Part shown: in pieces, positions 13,263-24,900 of the stretch
How the letters are laid out: every line of letters starts with the position of its first letter
Numbering within the stretch: position 1 is the stretch's first letter
Source of the DNA: Alisma plantago-aquatica
Taxonomy: Eukaryota > Streptophyta > Magnoliopsida > Alismatales > Alismataceae
DNA: 64,000 nt
Assembly: GCA_963693085.1 (NCBI GenBank)
Contig: OY856409.1
Coordinates: 1,338,544,915-1,338,608,914 of the forward strand
Direction of reading: 5' to 3'
Notes under the pieces: generated by a model
The model's database searches: none
Told to the model about the DNA's origin: nothing
Seen by the model: only the letters and a program-made list of their open reading frames with translations
Program-made: the position numbers and the translations under genes

Positions 13263-14640
13263 CTCATCCTGATAGAAAATGTGAGTGACTTTACTATTAG
13301 ATGAATCTTGTGCTTTGTTTTATTTGTGTCACAAAAAGTTCTTGTACAGGGTTTTGGGGACAAATGTTGTTGGTTATGTAAAATATTGTATATATATCTT
13401 AATGTGGTTAGGCATATGTAATCAGTAAAACTATTCTAGATTTTTTTATAAATACATTGTGAAATTGCCATCTATGATATCAGTTGTGCTTTATAAATAA
13501 GAATGTTAGACTTTGAAAACATATAAATTATGTGATGATGCTTGAGTTTATTATCTTACCACTCTCGAGGATCGCCCCTAGTAGTCATGTTTAGGTTGAT
13601 TATTAGGAATTGTGATCAACATGATATGATTGAGATCTAGATTGATATTGTTTGGAGTTAATGATAAATGGGTGTAATGTTCTATCATTCTGGCCCAGAC
13701 TTGGGCTAATCATATAGAGTCATGAAAGATTGTGTTAGTGTTAGGGAGTGACCTCCCACTAATACCATGCTAACTAATCATACTCCAACTAGAATTTTGC
13801 ACAAGGATCACACTCTCCCTATCATGGAAAGATGTCATGTGGCTTCATGTGGTAATATAGTTCATTTGTTAGATGAAGCAATGTGCACGAGTGATAGGGA
13901 ACATGGTAGGGTACATACAAGTAATTAAGTAACTTAAAATTATAAAATCTTAGTTAAGCAAGTTTTGATAATGGTTTCAAGATATTTTAAAAAGGTGAAA
14001 TGACACCTTTTCGAGCTAAAGTTAAGCTCGTCTATGGAATAATATCTCATAGTTCTCATGCATAATTTGTAATATATGTATTATTCAAGATTTATAAGTA
14101 TATTTTCACTATAGTTTGTAATATTTTCTAGAATTTTGATACGACTATTAGCTATGTATATAGTTTAAGCTATGATAACTTTGGTATAAGCACTTTTCAA
14201 ACCCATACTCTTTACTTCAATGGTGATATGTTCTTTTGTCTTGTTAAATTGTGGATTTTTAGGACCCTTCTTATGGTAAACTTTTCTTAAAAAGATCCTA
14301 AAGGTAATAAAGAACTCAAGATGAATAAATCTTATTTAAGTGTACAACCAGTTGTAAATCTTCAATTGTATATGTGTGATATTTTGATAAATATTACTTA
14401 TCACAATCATATGCTTTGATTCTTGGTGCAATGTTAACATTTCATATATGGACCCATGGTCTTCTAAAAAGAGGGTTAGGTGAGATTGGGACATTAGAAT
14501 ATGGATGATTCAACTTATTTATGTAGGTGTTCACTACCAAATTAGGCCCCAATACATGTATAAGCAATAACCTTAGGTGAAATTATGGCCCAATTCTTTT
14601 ATTTATGAAATTTGGTGATTCAACATCTTTTTGAAGGAGA
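13263..14640. repeat. ~1.96-kb direct repeat, copy 2, left part (split by the RTE LINE)
   Basis: It is collinear with copy 1 from 11299 to about 12690. It stops near 14620-14640, where RTE LINE sequence starts, and resumes at 42892 after the LINE's microsatellite tail. The exact LINE 5' junction and its target duplication are not clear. Confidence 0.65.
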
Positions 14641-14659
14641 TAAGTAAAAAAAGCAAGTT

Positions 14660-15180
14660 CATCAAAAATGGATCAAAGTGGGATCTTAGAATATTGTCTC
14701 TTTGATAGGGAAGTCTTCAGAGATAGTTGATGACATGATAAGAACAAAAGTTAACATTATTTTCTTGCTAGAAACCAAGTGAACAGGGAAACGATGTAGA
14801 GAGATTGGAGACACAGGGTACAATAGTTGGTATACTAGTATTGACAAACATAGAAATGGCACTGGAATTATTGTTGATAAAATGTTCAAGGATGATGTCG
14901 TCAATATCACACAGATGGTTGATAGAATCATAGCTATCAATGTTGTTCTTGGGGAAAAGATTTTTAATGTAATTAGCAATTATTCCCCCCTAGTTGGCCT
15001 TACTGAGGAGGCAAAGAAGGATTTTTGGGATAACATGGATGAACTGATGCAAGAAATATTGATAGAGAAGAAGATCATTATTGGGAGTAAATTAAATGGC
15101 CATGTGGGGAGTAGTAATGTTGGATATGAGAAAGTTCATGGAGGTTTTAGATATGGTGGAAGAAATGGATAAGGGGAAAG
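14660..15180 (+). pseudogene. RTE LINE endonuclease domain (degenerate)
   Basis: Apurinic-like endonuclease that would nick the target for target-primed reverse transcription. The open part at 14882-15172 shows VDRIIAINVVLGEKIFNVIS, then YSPLVGL and KIIIGSKLNGHVG, matching the RTE endonuclease blocks in which the last is normally GGDLNGHVG. The catalytic D of GDLN has become K (GSKLNGHVG), so the enzyme would be inactive even without the stops. Upstream, NIVSLIGKSSEIVDDMIRTK (about 14685-14745) is the usual start of the domain. Degenerate linker sequence follows to about 16200. Confidence 0.75.
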
Positions 15181-16243
15181 GATTTTAAATTTTGCAATTG
15201 CTTATGATATGGTCTTGGTGAATACAAATTTCAAGAAAATAGATCCTCATATAGTTACTTTCAAGAGTGGACACAATTGTAGCCAAATTGATTACTTCCT
15301 TACAATACAGTTGGATAGAAAAGTATGCAAGGATTGTAAGGTGGCCACTGGGGAATAACTCACCACCAAACATAGGTTGGTGGCTTTGGATGTGAACATG
15401 TAGATCAAGAAAGGTAAGCATAATAGAAGCCAAGATAGATGGCTCAAGTGGTGGAATCTTAAAGGAGAAAATAAATTGATATTTAATTATAAACTTGTCA
15501 AGGAGAGAACTTGTAACTTGAATTCTGATGTTAACTCTATGTGGCAAAGCATGAGCACATGAATAACAAAAAATTCCAAAGAGGTATTGGGAGAGTCTAA
15601 AAGGTGTGGTCCTCCATAGAAAGATACTTGGTTGTAGAATGATGAAGTACAAAAGGCTATTAAATGCAAAAGATGTCTATATGAGCTTGCCCAAATCTAG
15701 AGATGCTGCAACTTTTCAGAGATAAAAACAAGCAAAGAAAGATGCTAAGAAGGCAGTTCAAGAGGCAAGGTCTAGACACTTTGATGAGATATATAAAAAC
15801 TTAAACACTATAGAAGGGGGAAAATATATTTATAAAATGTCATGTATAAGAGAAAGGAAAGGAAGAGACTTGAATCAAGTAAAATGCATCAATAACGAAG
15901 ATGGCAGGGTGTTGGTGAAGGATGATGATGTATAGAACCAATGGAGAAAATATTTTCATAAGCTTTGTGGTGGAGATATTGCAAACAATGTAAGAGACTA
16001 TGGTGACAAAATGCAAGAATTATCAATTATACACGACAAGTTTCACTGTCTGAGGTAAAGAATGCTTTGAAATAGATGAAAATGAAAAATGCATGTGTTG
16101 TGAACGGTATTCACGTTGATGTATGGTAGAGTATAGGGGATGAAGGAGATATGTGCCTACCTTTAAAAATATTATAAAGACAAAGAAGATGTTGAATGAA
16201 TGGACAAATAGTATTATAGTACTGATCAACAAGAACAAAGGAG

Positions 16244-16995
16244 ATGTTCAGAGTTGCACACTACAGAGGTATCAAGTCAATGAGTCAGACTATGAGGCTT
16301 TGGGAGAGGATTATTGAGCAAAGGTTAAGATTGATTACACATGTATCAGACAACCAGCTTGGTTTTATGTTGGGAAGATCAACAAGTGATGTTATTTTTC
16401 TAATTAGGAGGCTTATGGAAAAGTATAGAGAAAACAAAAGAGATCTTCATATGGTGTTTATTGATTTAGAAAATGTGTATGAAAAAGTCCCCATGGAAGT
16501 GTTATGGAGGGTTTTGCATAAAAGGGGTGTGCTTATCCAATACATTGACCCGATTAAAGACATGTATGATGGCTCAACTACAGGTGTGTTAGGACTTCTG
16601 GAGGAGAGACACAAACTTTTCCTATCACTGTTGGGGTACACCAAGGATCGAAAACAACCCTTAACTATTTGTTCTTTTTATGGATGAGTTGACAAAGCAT
16701 GTTCAAGATAATTTCCCTTGGTGCATGTTATTTGCTGAAGATATAGTGTTGATTGATGAAAGAAAAGAAATATTGAACGTTAAAGTTGAACTTTAGAGAA
16801 AAGCATTGGAATCTAGTCGATTTATGAGCAATAGAAGAAAAATTGAATATATGCATTGTAATTTTATTCGATCTAGAATTGTGAATGGTGGGGTCAAGTT
16901 AGATGGAATGGATGTACCAATATGTGATAAGTCTTGTTACTTGGGCTCTATTATTGAAGGGAGGGTGAGGTTCAAGATGATGTTTGTCAAATGAT
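16244..16995 (+). pseudogene. RTE LINE reverse transcriptase, N-terminal two-thirds (frameshifted)
   Basis: The open stretch 16244-16687 holds RT blocks NYRGIK-like ([12 protein letters not shown]), [31 protein letters not shown] and [20 protein letters not shown], all diagnostic of plant RTE elements. After a frame change near 16640 the reading continues in another frame with CMLFAEDIVLIDE, where the catalytic FADD box reads FAED (first D changed to E). It then continues to about 16995 with the DGMDVPICDKSCYLGSII block. The gypsy element is inserted shortly after. It is non-functional because of the frameshift, the stops and the altered catalytic box. Confidence 0.85.
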
Positions 16996-17052
16996 CATAG
17001 AAGTATGGTTGAAGTGGAGAATATAAATGGAGTAGTATATGACTAGAAGATC

Positions 17053-17370
17053 TGTTACAACCCCAATTTTTGGGTTCATTGGTGAGAAATGTAATTTCTC
17101 ATATTAAAGATAATTGAACAAATAAAGATATGATTTGTTTTGATAAGTGGATCTCTTCTACAATAGCCTTGATGATTGTGTTGTGGGCTTTATTGGCTAT
17201 TGGGCCCAATAACAAGAAAATGAAGAAAGGAAAATTCAATTAATAAAATAGTAAATGAATATTTGAATATTTGAAGAATAGAATGAGGTAGAAACCTCTA
17301 GAAGGCAAAAAGATGTAATCCAAGGATGGATTTTGTGCCTTTTGGGTTCCTTGGGTTCCAAGGAGTCCAA
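17053..17370 (+). repeat. Gypsy 5' LTR, first part
   Basis: It starts TGTTACAACCCC, as does the 3' LTR at 40367, and is nearly identical to 40367-40683. It is broken after TCCAA (17366-17370) by copia B; the same five bases recur at 34830-34834, where the LTR resumes. Confidence 0.95.
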
Positions 17371-18790
17371 TGTAAAACACTAGAGGGGGGGTGAATAGAG
17401 TTTTTAAATATTTTAGCAATTATTTAACTCAAACAACCACAAATGAAGAATGGAAGAAGGAGACAGGTGTTTAGAGTGGTTCCAACTTTAGCAAATACTA
17501 AAGTTGTCAGTCCACTACCCGGTTGCTTACCCAACCGGGATTTTGAAAGTATTAATTTTATTACCTTCATAAGGATTTACACAAAATACAATACTTTATT
17601 TACACCCCTTGAACAGCCTTCACTTGAAGTAGATGCACCAACTTGAGGTAGCCTTCTTGAAGTAACTCCAAGCTCCCCCTTGAAGTAGCCTTCCTCTCTA
17701 GAAGTAACCTCCCGTTGCACCAGCCTTCTTGAAGTAGCTCAAGGTCCCCTTCTTCACCAAGAAGATCTTCAACCTCTCCAACCCACAGCCTCCAACCTAG
17801 GAGTAGCAAGGAGAGTACAAACAACAATAGAGAACAAGAAGGAAAATAGAAATTACAACTTATCCTTTTGTAGCACAAGGCTTGATTTGCCTAGATCAAG
17901 CGTGTAGATCTCATAACCAAAGTGTATGGAAATGTAATTGCAGTGGATAGGAGATGCTAGCCTACAGGACACGAAACTTGAGCTAAGAGAAGAAGTAGCC
18001 AATTGTCACTATGCTCAATTTGCTCACAAACAGGTTGCTCAAAGTATGCTCAAAGATTTCTCAAGTGTAACAAGTGAGTTTAGGTGTCCTAAGGCATGTC
18101 CTATTTATAGGAATGTCCTACAAGTGCTTAAGGACATTCTAGACACCTTCTAGGGGTTTCTAAGTGCTTAACTAGCCGTTAGGTACAAGTTTGTTGCTTT
18201 AGCAACGGCTAATTAATTAATTATGCAGTTGCTGTCAGAGTCCATCTCGGTCGAGAAATGGTCGACCGAGACACCTACTCGATCGAATTTTTTTCGACCG
18301 ACAGGCTCTCTGGATCAAGTGTATGCAACGTTTATCTCCAACTGCCAACCACCTTGTCAGCTGTGTCTAACGGCTACTTGGGTCTTTCTCGGTCGAGAAG
18401 ATTGTCGACCGAGAGTGTCTTGGTCGAGGAGTTAGTCGACCGAGATTGACCCTGTTTCAATTTTTCAATTAAGGCACTAAGTGTGTGTATGAGTGTGCAT
18501 ATGTGACACTTATTTGAAGGGGGTGACCTATCTAAATGTGATGTTTAGCTAGGGAGAATCTAACGCTTGATTTATATGAAATCTAAGTACTTGTACATTA
18601 TATATTTGTACAAGTTTTTACAAAGTGATTACATTTCATGAAAATATAAATATGTAAGCATATGGATTTCCCTAATTGCTTTGTCATCCACCTTATTCCT
18701 GCAACACTCAAGTAGCATGTTAGATTAACAAGAATGAAATGTTTGTCATTATCAAAACAAAGGGATTTACAAATGTCCATTTAGCCAACA
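17371..18790 (-). repeat. Copia B 3' LTR (1420 bp)
   Basis: In element orientation it runs TGTTGGCTAAATGG to TAGTGTTTTACA. It is near identical to 33411-34829. The end carries the CTCTATTCACCCCCC motif shared with LTR A. It holds TTGAAGTAGCC-type short repeats (about 17628-17750) and a four-unit hairpin array (18245-18444). The small ORFs inside (17443-17646, 17600-17878, 18223-18449) are repeated in the other LTR and are not considered genes. Confidence 0.95.
18245..18444. repeat. Hairpin array (GGTCGA/TCGACC units) in copia B 3' LTR
   Basis: Four inverted repeats: 18245-18271 (arms TCTCGGTCGA and TCGACCGAGA, 7-nt loop), 18279-18302 (CTCGATCGA / TCGACCGAC), 18387-18414 (arms as in the first unit, 8-nt loop) and 18419-18444. 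The same array occurs in the 5' LTR at about 34284-34483, with small arm differences such as TCGATCGA for TCGACCGA. Two more units lie in the coding region at 31452-31507. Confidence 0.8.
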
Positions 18791-19200
18791 ATCTCCCCCT
18801 TTTTGAAGATGACAAACATTTCCTAAATATAAAATAAGAAAGTATAAAACATGTGATTTTCATACCTAAAACTTACCTTTGTAAATTTCTTCTCTTGTTT
18901 ATAAAATGTGTGCTTATTATTCCCCATGAATTATGGAACATGAAATTCAATCCTTTAGGGAATATAGCAACTTTCAATGTAAAGCCAAGAGTTTATGAAA
19001 CTCATTGATTGAGTTTTGCACAAATACTAAGTTTTATATTTATTTATTGTTTTGCACAAATACTAAGCTTTATATTTATTTCTCCCCCTTTGTCATTTCA
19101 AAAAGATATCCATTTAAGAATAAAACTCCCCCTTAATTAGATGTCCCAAAAAAAATGTCCATTAAAAGCCAAAATGATGTAAGTAAAAGTTATTTTTTTT
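18791..19200 (-). promoter_or_regulatory. Copia B polypurine tracts and 3' untranslated tail
   Basis: On the minus strand the tract AAAAAGGGGGAGAT (18791-18804) abuts the LTR and would prime plus-strand synthesis. Further similar tracts lie upstream: AAAGGGGGAGA near 19081-19091 and TTAAGGGGGAG near 19126-19136. Multiple tracts like this are a Sirevirus trait. Confidence 0.8.
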
Positions 19201-19732
19201 AAGAAGCACAAATATCAAAGAAGACATCTTCCAAAGGAGTGATAAGCAATTGCTTCCTAATCTTGTTAAATTGGTCTAGTGGAAGCAGTTTTGTAAAAAT
19301 ATCAGCCAATTGATCTTCCGTATCAACATGATGAAGAGAAACATGATTTTTAGAAATATGATCCCTTAAAAGTGATGATGGATTTCAATATGTTTAGCTC
19401 TGCTGTGTAAGATAGGATTATGTGCTAAGTTTATAGCGCTTGTGTTGTCACAAAAAATAGGTGTAGATGAAAGAGTAAAACCATAATCACTTAATACTTG
19501 TTGCATATAAAGCACTTGAGCACAACAAGATCCGGCTGCCATATATTCAGCTTCAGTTGTAGAAAGGGCAACCGTGTTTTGTTTCTTGCTAAACCAAGAT
19601 ACTAAAGCTCTCCCTAACAAGAAATAGCCAACACTAGTGCTCTTGCGATCAAGTCGACAACCAACATAATCAGCATCGGTATAAGCTTTAAAATCCAAGG
19701 ATTATCCTTTTGGATACCATAAACCAAAACAT
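19201..19732 (-). pseudogene. Copia B RNase H domain (3' end of pol)
   Basis: RNase H that degrades the RNA template. The minus-strand frame at 19366-19698 shows YTDADYVGC, DRKSTSVGYFLLG, STTEAEYMAAG and CDNTSAINLAHNPILHSRAK, with the expected acidic residues present. One base is missing just after HHHF near 19366; beyond it the reading continues in another frame to the conserved ADIFTK end near 19280. An in-frame stop lies before LDFKAY near 19700. The upstream part of the same protein lies at 28856 and beyond, because copia C is inserted between them. Confidence 0.9.
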
Positions 19733-21980
19733 TGTTTGGTTTTAGGGGAGACAGAGAAGGCAGCGGAAACAAAAAAAAAATTCTCCCCCAACCCATACCG
19801 AGGAAATACGTCAACGTCTATATAATAGGAAAGGATGGTTTGTGGAATCATACCTTGTCCCGAGGCTTGCTCGGCGACAATACCTCGCGCAATGCGCGGT
19901 CTTCAACTCCGGTCTTGGACGGTGTCTGTGCAGCTCATGGTCGCACCGGGACTGATGACTCCTCCTCCTACCGGACTTTCGGATGACAGTTGTCCTCCTA
20001 AGCGGCAGTGTCCTCCCACCTCTGTAGTAGTCCACACGGACCACCTGGAACTCCACTCTCCTTGTCCCACAAGGAAGTGGAAGGAGTCGCACCCTCCTGT
20101 TGACGTACTAGTCGCCAACACACTCTCCTGCTACCAGTTGCAACTGTAGTTGTCCTTCCCTTGCTGCACCTCCCTTTTGCGGGAAGCACTTGCTCGGGAT
20201 CTCTCACGGTTACCAAAACCAGAGAGAACGACAACTTCGCAAAGCAACCGGCTTGCATTGAGTTGTACTTTGAGAAGCCCCCAATACCCCTATATATATA
20301 GGCGGGTCATGGGACAGGGTTCTCTGTGCCCGGAAATACGGGACTAAAGCAGGAGTAGAAGGGTTCGAGAATTTTCCACAAAAAGCAACCGGTTCGCAAC
20401 TTGAAATGATCGGTTCACAACTGAACCAATCGGTTCGGCCATTGAGCCGATCGGTTGGACCTGAGCCGATCGTTTGGGGCACTCCAACCGATCGGTTGGT
20501 GCCCTGAACCGATCGGTTCATGGTCCTAATCCGGCTCAAAAGACTTTCCTTGTTTCGTTCCCAATTGGTATCATATACCAATGTTATTCCCAATCGAATT
20601 GGGCAATTTGAAACCAAAGGAAAATTCTTGTCAACATGACTTTCCCAACTGGTCGGTTGCACCAGTTGAGCCGATCGGTTCAACTCTTGAACCGGTCATT
20701 TCAACCTGGGCATGAGCCGATCGGCCTGGACACTCCAGCCGACCGGTTCAGCACCTCAGCCAACCGGTTCATCACATGAGCCGATCGGTTGGGAGCACAG
20801 GTTGGGCAAAATCAGTCAATTGCAATTTCAATCAATCCAATACTCCAATCAATGCGTCCAACACCTTGAACCATATGATATTGAGCTATCGACTGATTGA
20901 GTGTTTAATTGAACTACTAAACTCCTTTAGTAATCAATCTAAACGTTGCTTGTGGACAAAACTCCTCTTCCAGGTTAAATCCTATGTGTGTGACCCTGCA
21001 GGTCCATTTCACGTTGGCAGTGAAAGTCCATAACACTTATGACTTCACAAGCAAAGAGCGGTGCCTAGTCACACATCATTGCTACCCAAGTGAAAGTAGA
21101 AAGTTGGAGAACAACTTTCATCCTACAATCCATGAATGGTGTTACAGTGAATGTATAATTCCTTTGTCACTGATATCCCGAATGAACTCAAGGCATGGAA
21201 TAGTCATCCTGTCAACGTTCATTCACTTTCTTGATCTCAGAGCAGATTGAACGAGATATGTATGACATCAATATCACATACTGATTCACACATGCGTGCG
21301 CACGCCTATCTCAATCCTACTCATCAAGTGGCCTTGGATATCAAACTCCCTCAGGAGGGACAAATCCCATATCTATCACTCACCCCTCAAAAGCCCCATG
21401 TGTCAAAGCCACCCAATCATCACCTTTATAACAACCCATGTTTCAGGATTGCGTTTGATGATGTCAAAGTGTGCCCAACGACATGTGTTGAGTGTAGTGA
21501 TTTCAGGTCTAAGAATCACACTCACCACCATCACTGTGAGTACTGACTGTGACTACCATCTCATGGTTCCATGTGTCAAACTCATGGTGGGTCTGTCCGG
21601 TACCTTGTTCTCTAACAAGTACCTATGTGTTTGGCATGATATCTCTATATCATGACTAATGAGATTCTGTCATCAACCAACACCACAATCTAGTCTTGTG
21701 TGTCATTGTTGTCTATCTACCTTCCACAATGACATCTGACTAGGGACATAACAAGAATGTACAAACTCTTAGCATCCGTATGATCTCATCGTTCAGGTCA
21801 TGAACCTGAAGGCATACGTCATTGAGTACTGTCATTCTCTAGACATTCAATCTGTTCTATCACTATCTCATATGACTGAACCAGAATGAATTGGAAGCTT
21901 GCCTTTGATGTTTATCAAATCAATCTTAATGTATCCCACCAATCATCCCATGATTGGCTCTCAGGGCATACATACCAACA
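19733..21980 (-). repeat. Copia C 3' LTR (2248 bp)
   Basis: It begins TGTTTGGTTTTAGGGG and ends CATACATACCAACA on the plus strand, and pairs with 26603-28850. A G+C-richer segment (19840-20800) holds two clusters of ACCGATCGGT palindromes and a TATATATA box near 20292-20299. The overlapping small ORFs here are duplicated in the other LTR and are not considered genes. Confidence 0.97.
20387..20792. repeat. ACCGATCGGT palindrome clusters in copia C 3' LTR
   Basis: Two clusters, 20387-20520 and 20651-20792, contain about 14 units spaced roughly 17-25 bp. They are variants of ACCGATCGGT, several extended to 16-bp perfect palindromes such as CCAACCGATCGGTTGG and TGAACCGATCGGTTCA. The same clusters lie in the other LTR at 27257-27390 and 27521-27662. 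Spacers are unrelated to each other, so this is not an ordinary tandem repeat. Confidence 0.85.
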
Positions 21981-21991
21981 GACTCCCACTT
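21981..21991 (-). promoter_or_regulatory. Copia C polypurine tract
   Basis: Minus strand AAGTGGGAGTC directly abuts the 3' LTR; this is the expected plus-strand primer site. Confidence 0.8.
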
Positions 21992-24900
21992 GCACTGCGA
22001 GCCAATCACCCTTGAATCATATTCATAGTGATTTTCAAACATGTCCTACATGTCACTGTGCTCTAGTGCCAACATAGTGAGTAATGGCAACATCTTTCCA
22101 AAGTCAGTATAAATTGCATGTCTCCCATCTCTTCACTGTACGTCATACGTATGAGATGGAGTTGCCGTAATATGCGATCTAGTATTCCATTGCTAACCTT
22201 TAGCCACATTGCATGATCAAGGATTCCAGACTTGTCATCAATGAGTTGAATATAAGTTAATCTCATGAACTTTTAGATCCATATAGCATCCACTGATGTT
22301 CTCTAACACACGGATACTCGACATTTCCTTTTAAATGGTTTTATTGGAACACTTCCAATTATCAACAAACTTTCACTTTTATATATCCTATATATATTTT
22401 GCTATTTATTTTCTATCCTTTCGGAAGTTCGCATCAATGTAACTCTTTACATCGAACTCTTCCTTATCTCCATAGAACTAGTACTTCCCAAGTACTTATC
22501 AAGTTCTCATGGTATTCTAGTAACCCTTACTGGAAATAGACAGACATCCACTCGTCATGTCCTACATACGAGTTATCAGGATGAGCACATCATATTGCCA
22601 TGTCCTACATACAAGATGATGAATGCATTTTATTCTTGCCATGCAAGACAATGGGATGATTACATACATGATAGATCCATATCTATTCTTAGTGTTCCCA
22701 TTCTTCATAAGAATTGGACACTTGGCCTTGGGATACTAATATCCATATAACATGGACAAGTTTTCTCCCACTGAATCTGTGCATACTGAACCCTTCAGTA
22801 CAAATTTCCAACGTGTGCTCTCTCTTTTCCAGGTCAAGAGATTTGTCGAGAACTATCTCTATAGATCTCTATTCCTATCACATAGGAAACATCTCTATCT
22901 TCCTTAAAGATAATTTCCACTTTTGGATTTCCATTCTAGAACAATTCCATTTCACATCAATATGTGGAATGTGAACACGCTCCCACTAAATCACAGATCC
23001 TTCTTTATCTTTGACATATCAGTCAAACCCTTTGACTATATCATCAAAGTAAAGATCCAATTTTGAGTTGCTTGTACTCAATCAATTACATTGATTAGTC
23101 CATTGCAACTTATAGACTTCATTTGCATTAATGGATTCATAAACCTTATAGGTTGTGTCACGTACACATCCTGATTTTATTCCTCAAAGGAATGCGGTTT
23201 TAGTATCCATATGCCAAATGTCTTAGTCATTAAGTTGCAATCAACAAGCATCATCCTTCTCAAAATGTTATCCATGTGTCTTAACACTTAAGACTTATTT
23301 GCACTTATGGATACAATCCAATGAGTGCTACCATCAAGGTCATACCTTATGGCTCACATGGAAGTCATTTAGGATGTAATGGTTCTATACCATAACTCAA
23401 AATCTGATTCCTCATATTCATCTAGATAGTTGACTCATCATATGAACAACTCATCACATAGATGATTTAGGTGTATCTGTTAAGGATATATGAACTCACA
23501 ACCCCTTGTGATTCTTAATGTCCTTTATTAGTGTGGGGTATCCTTATATTAAGAAGAATTCAGTTATTCGATAATCATTCTCTAACTCCTTAGAGTATGA
23601 TCCCTTCTTGATTTAGACATCACCATGCCTTAATCATGAGTTCACTATGATATGCTATCATAATCACTCATAAGGATCTCAAACATTTGGTCCAAATATT
23701 TTATTCATTGATCTCATCAAGAATTAATACTTTACCAAATTTGTACTTCATTTATGATAATCTTGAACACTTCAAGACATTCATATTGGTATTTCTCTAA
23801 ACACCATTTGAAGTATTAGCATTTGTTCCAATTGGTATGTAAATACATCACATGTATTATACCTAATAGGATAATCATTCTCCCACTACATTAGTGAAGA
23901 TTTATTAATCATGTCCAAGATATTCATGTCTCTTACTGGTTCTCTAACCAAAAGAGTCTAGATTTATCCATCATATGGAAACTAGAAATGAATTTCTTAT
24001 GATATATGCTAATTTGATTGTTTGAGTTATCAATAACTTTAGGTATCATTTTATCTTATGCATACCATGTATCACAAGATAAAAAGGCATTGCCACAAAG
24101 ATCATATCTTTAAGATTGAAACATCAACTTTATTAATTGCCATCATTGTCATACAATATGCAAAAATAAAGTGTTTCTATCTATTGGCAATATATGAAAT
24201 AGCAGTTCTCAACTCTATTTCGTGCCCTTTAGGCTGAAATAAACTGAAAGATACTCCTATCTATGGCAACAAAACTTTCTCCAATGATGGGTATTTCTTT
24301 CTTGGTCCTTTCACAAAGGCCATCACTTCTTTGTGGATATTGCATATCATATATGACATATCCATATCTTGGTATCATATACCTTGGATAAAGATGTGGT
24401 TCATTTCCTGATACCTTAGGTGGATATTTCCATCCCCTCCTTCATCTTCTTTTGTTCTTCCAGATATAGAGGGTAGTTCCCTCATACACCCTTTCCCCAT
24501 GTGCCTTGAGGCTGAAGACGGCTTGGATTGCTGGCTAGCATCAGAACACTTCTTAGCTTTGCCCTTGCCCTTGCCCTTAAGACTTACCTTTTCTTTGATC
24601 ATATCAAAGATTATGGTTTGTCTTTCTTCATCTTTGCCTCTACTATCCTCAACATGTCCAACAACTCTGTCAACGCTTGTCAAAGTTGTTCATGTTGTAT
24701 CTTATCATGAATTGTATGATTCTCGCAACATTTGCAGTATCATACCAATAGCCAACTCTTGGCTCAGATGGAATCCTTCTCAGTCAGGTTTTCCACATAC
24801 CCAATCACATTGAGTGTGTGAATCCCTTACTGGATCTCCTTCTGTCATGACATACTAGGACAATGTCTTTAGAGACATCATATGTCTCATGTTGTCTCTG

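Larger units (their letters stand above)
14640..17052 (+). mobile_element. RTE-type LINE, 5' portion (interrupted by the gypsy element)
   Basis: Plant RTE clade non-LTR retrotransposon: apurinic endonuclease followed by reverse transcriptase. It is cut at 17052 by a gypsy LTR element and continues at 41905. The sequence at the cut, AGATC, is duplicated at 41900-41904 (the gypsy target-site duplication), so the two pieces are one former element. It is badly decayed, with many stops and frameshifts. Confidence 0.85.

Noticed and set aside
17600..17878. Leucine-rich 92-codon minus-strand ORF, repeated at 33640-33918
   Set aside because: It lies within copia B LTRs and is caused by TTGAAGTAGCC-type repeats.
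19811..20683. Overlapping ORFs of 60-160 codons on both strands, also at 26681-27553
   Set aside because: They lie in the two LTRs of copia C, are driven by the G+C-rich palindrome clusters and match no protein family.
20387..20792. CRISPR-like array of short palindromic repeats with different spacers
   Set aside because: The repeats are only ~10-16 bp, variable and within plant retrotransposon LTRs; there are no cas genes and the genome is eukaryotic.
24375..24683. 102-codon minus-strand ORF with a Lys/Gly-rich stretch as a separate small gene
   Set aside because: It is in the position of, and looks like, a remnant of copia C Gag; not a host gene.
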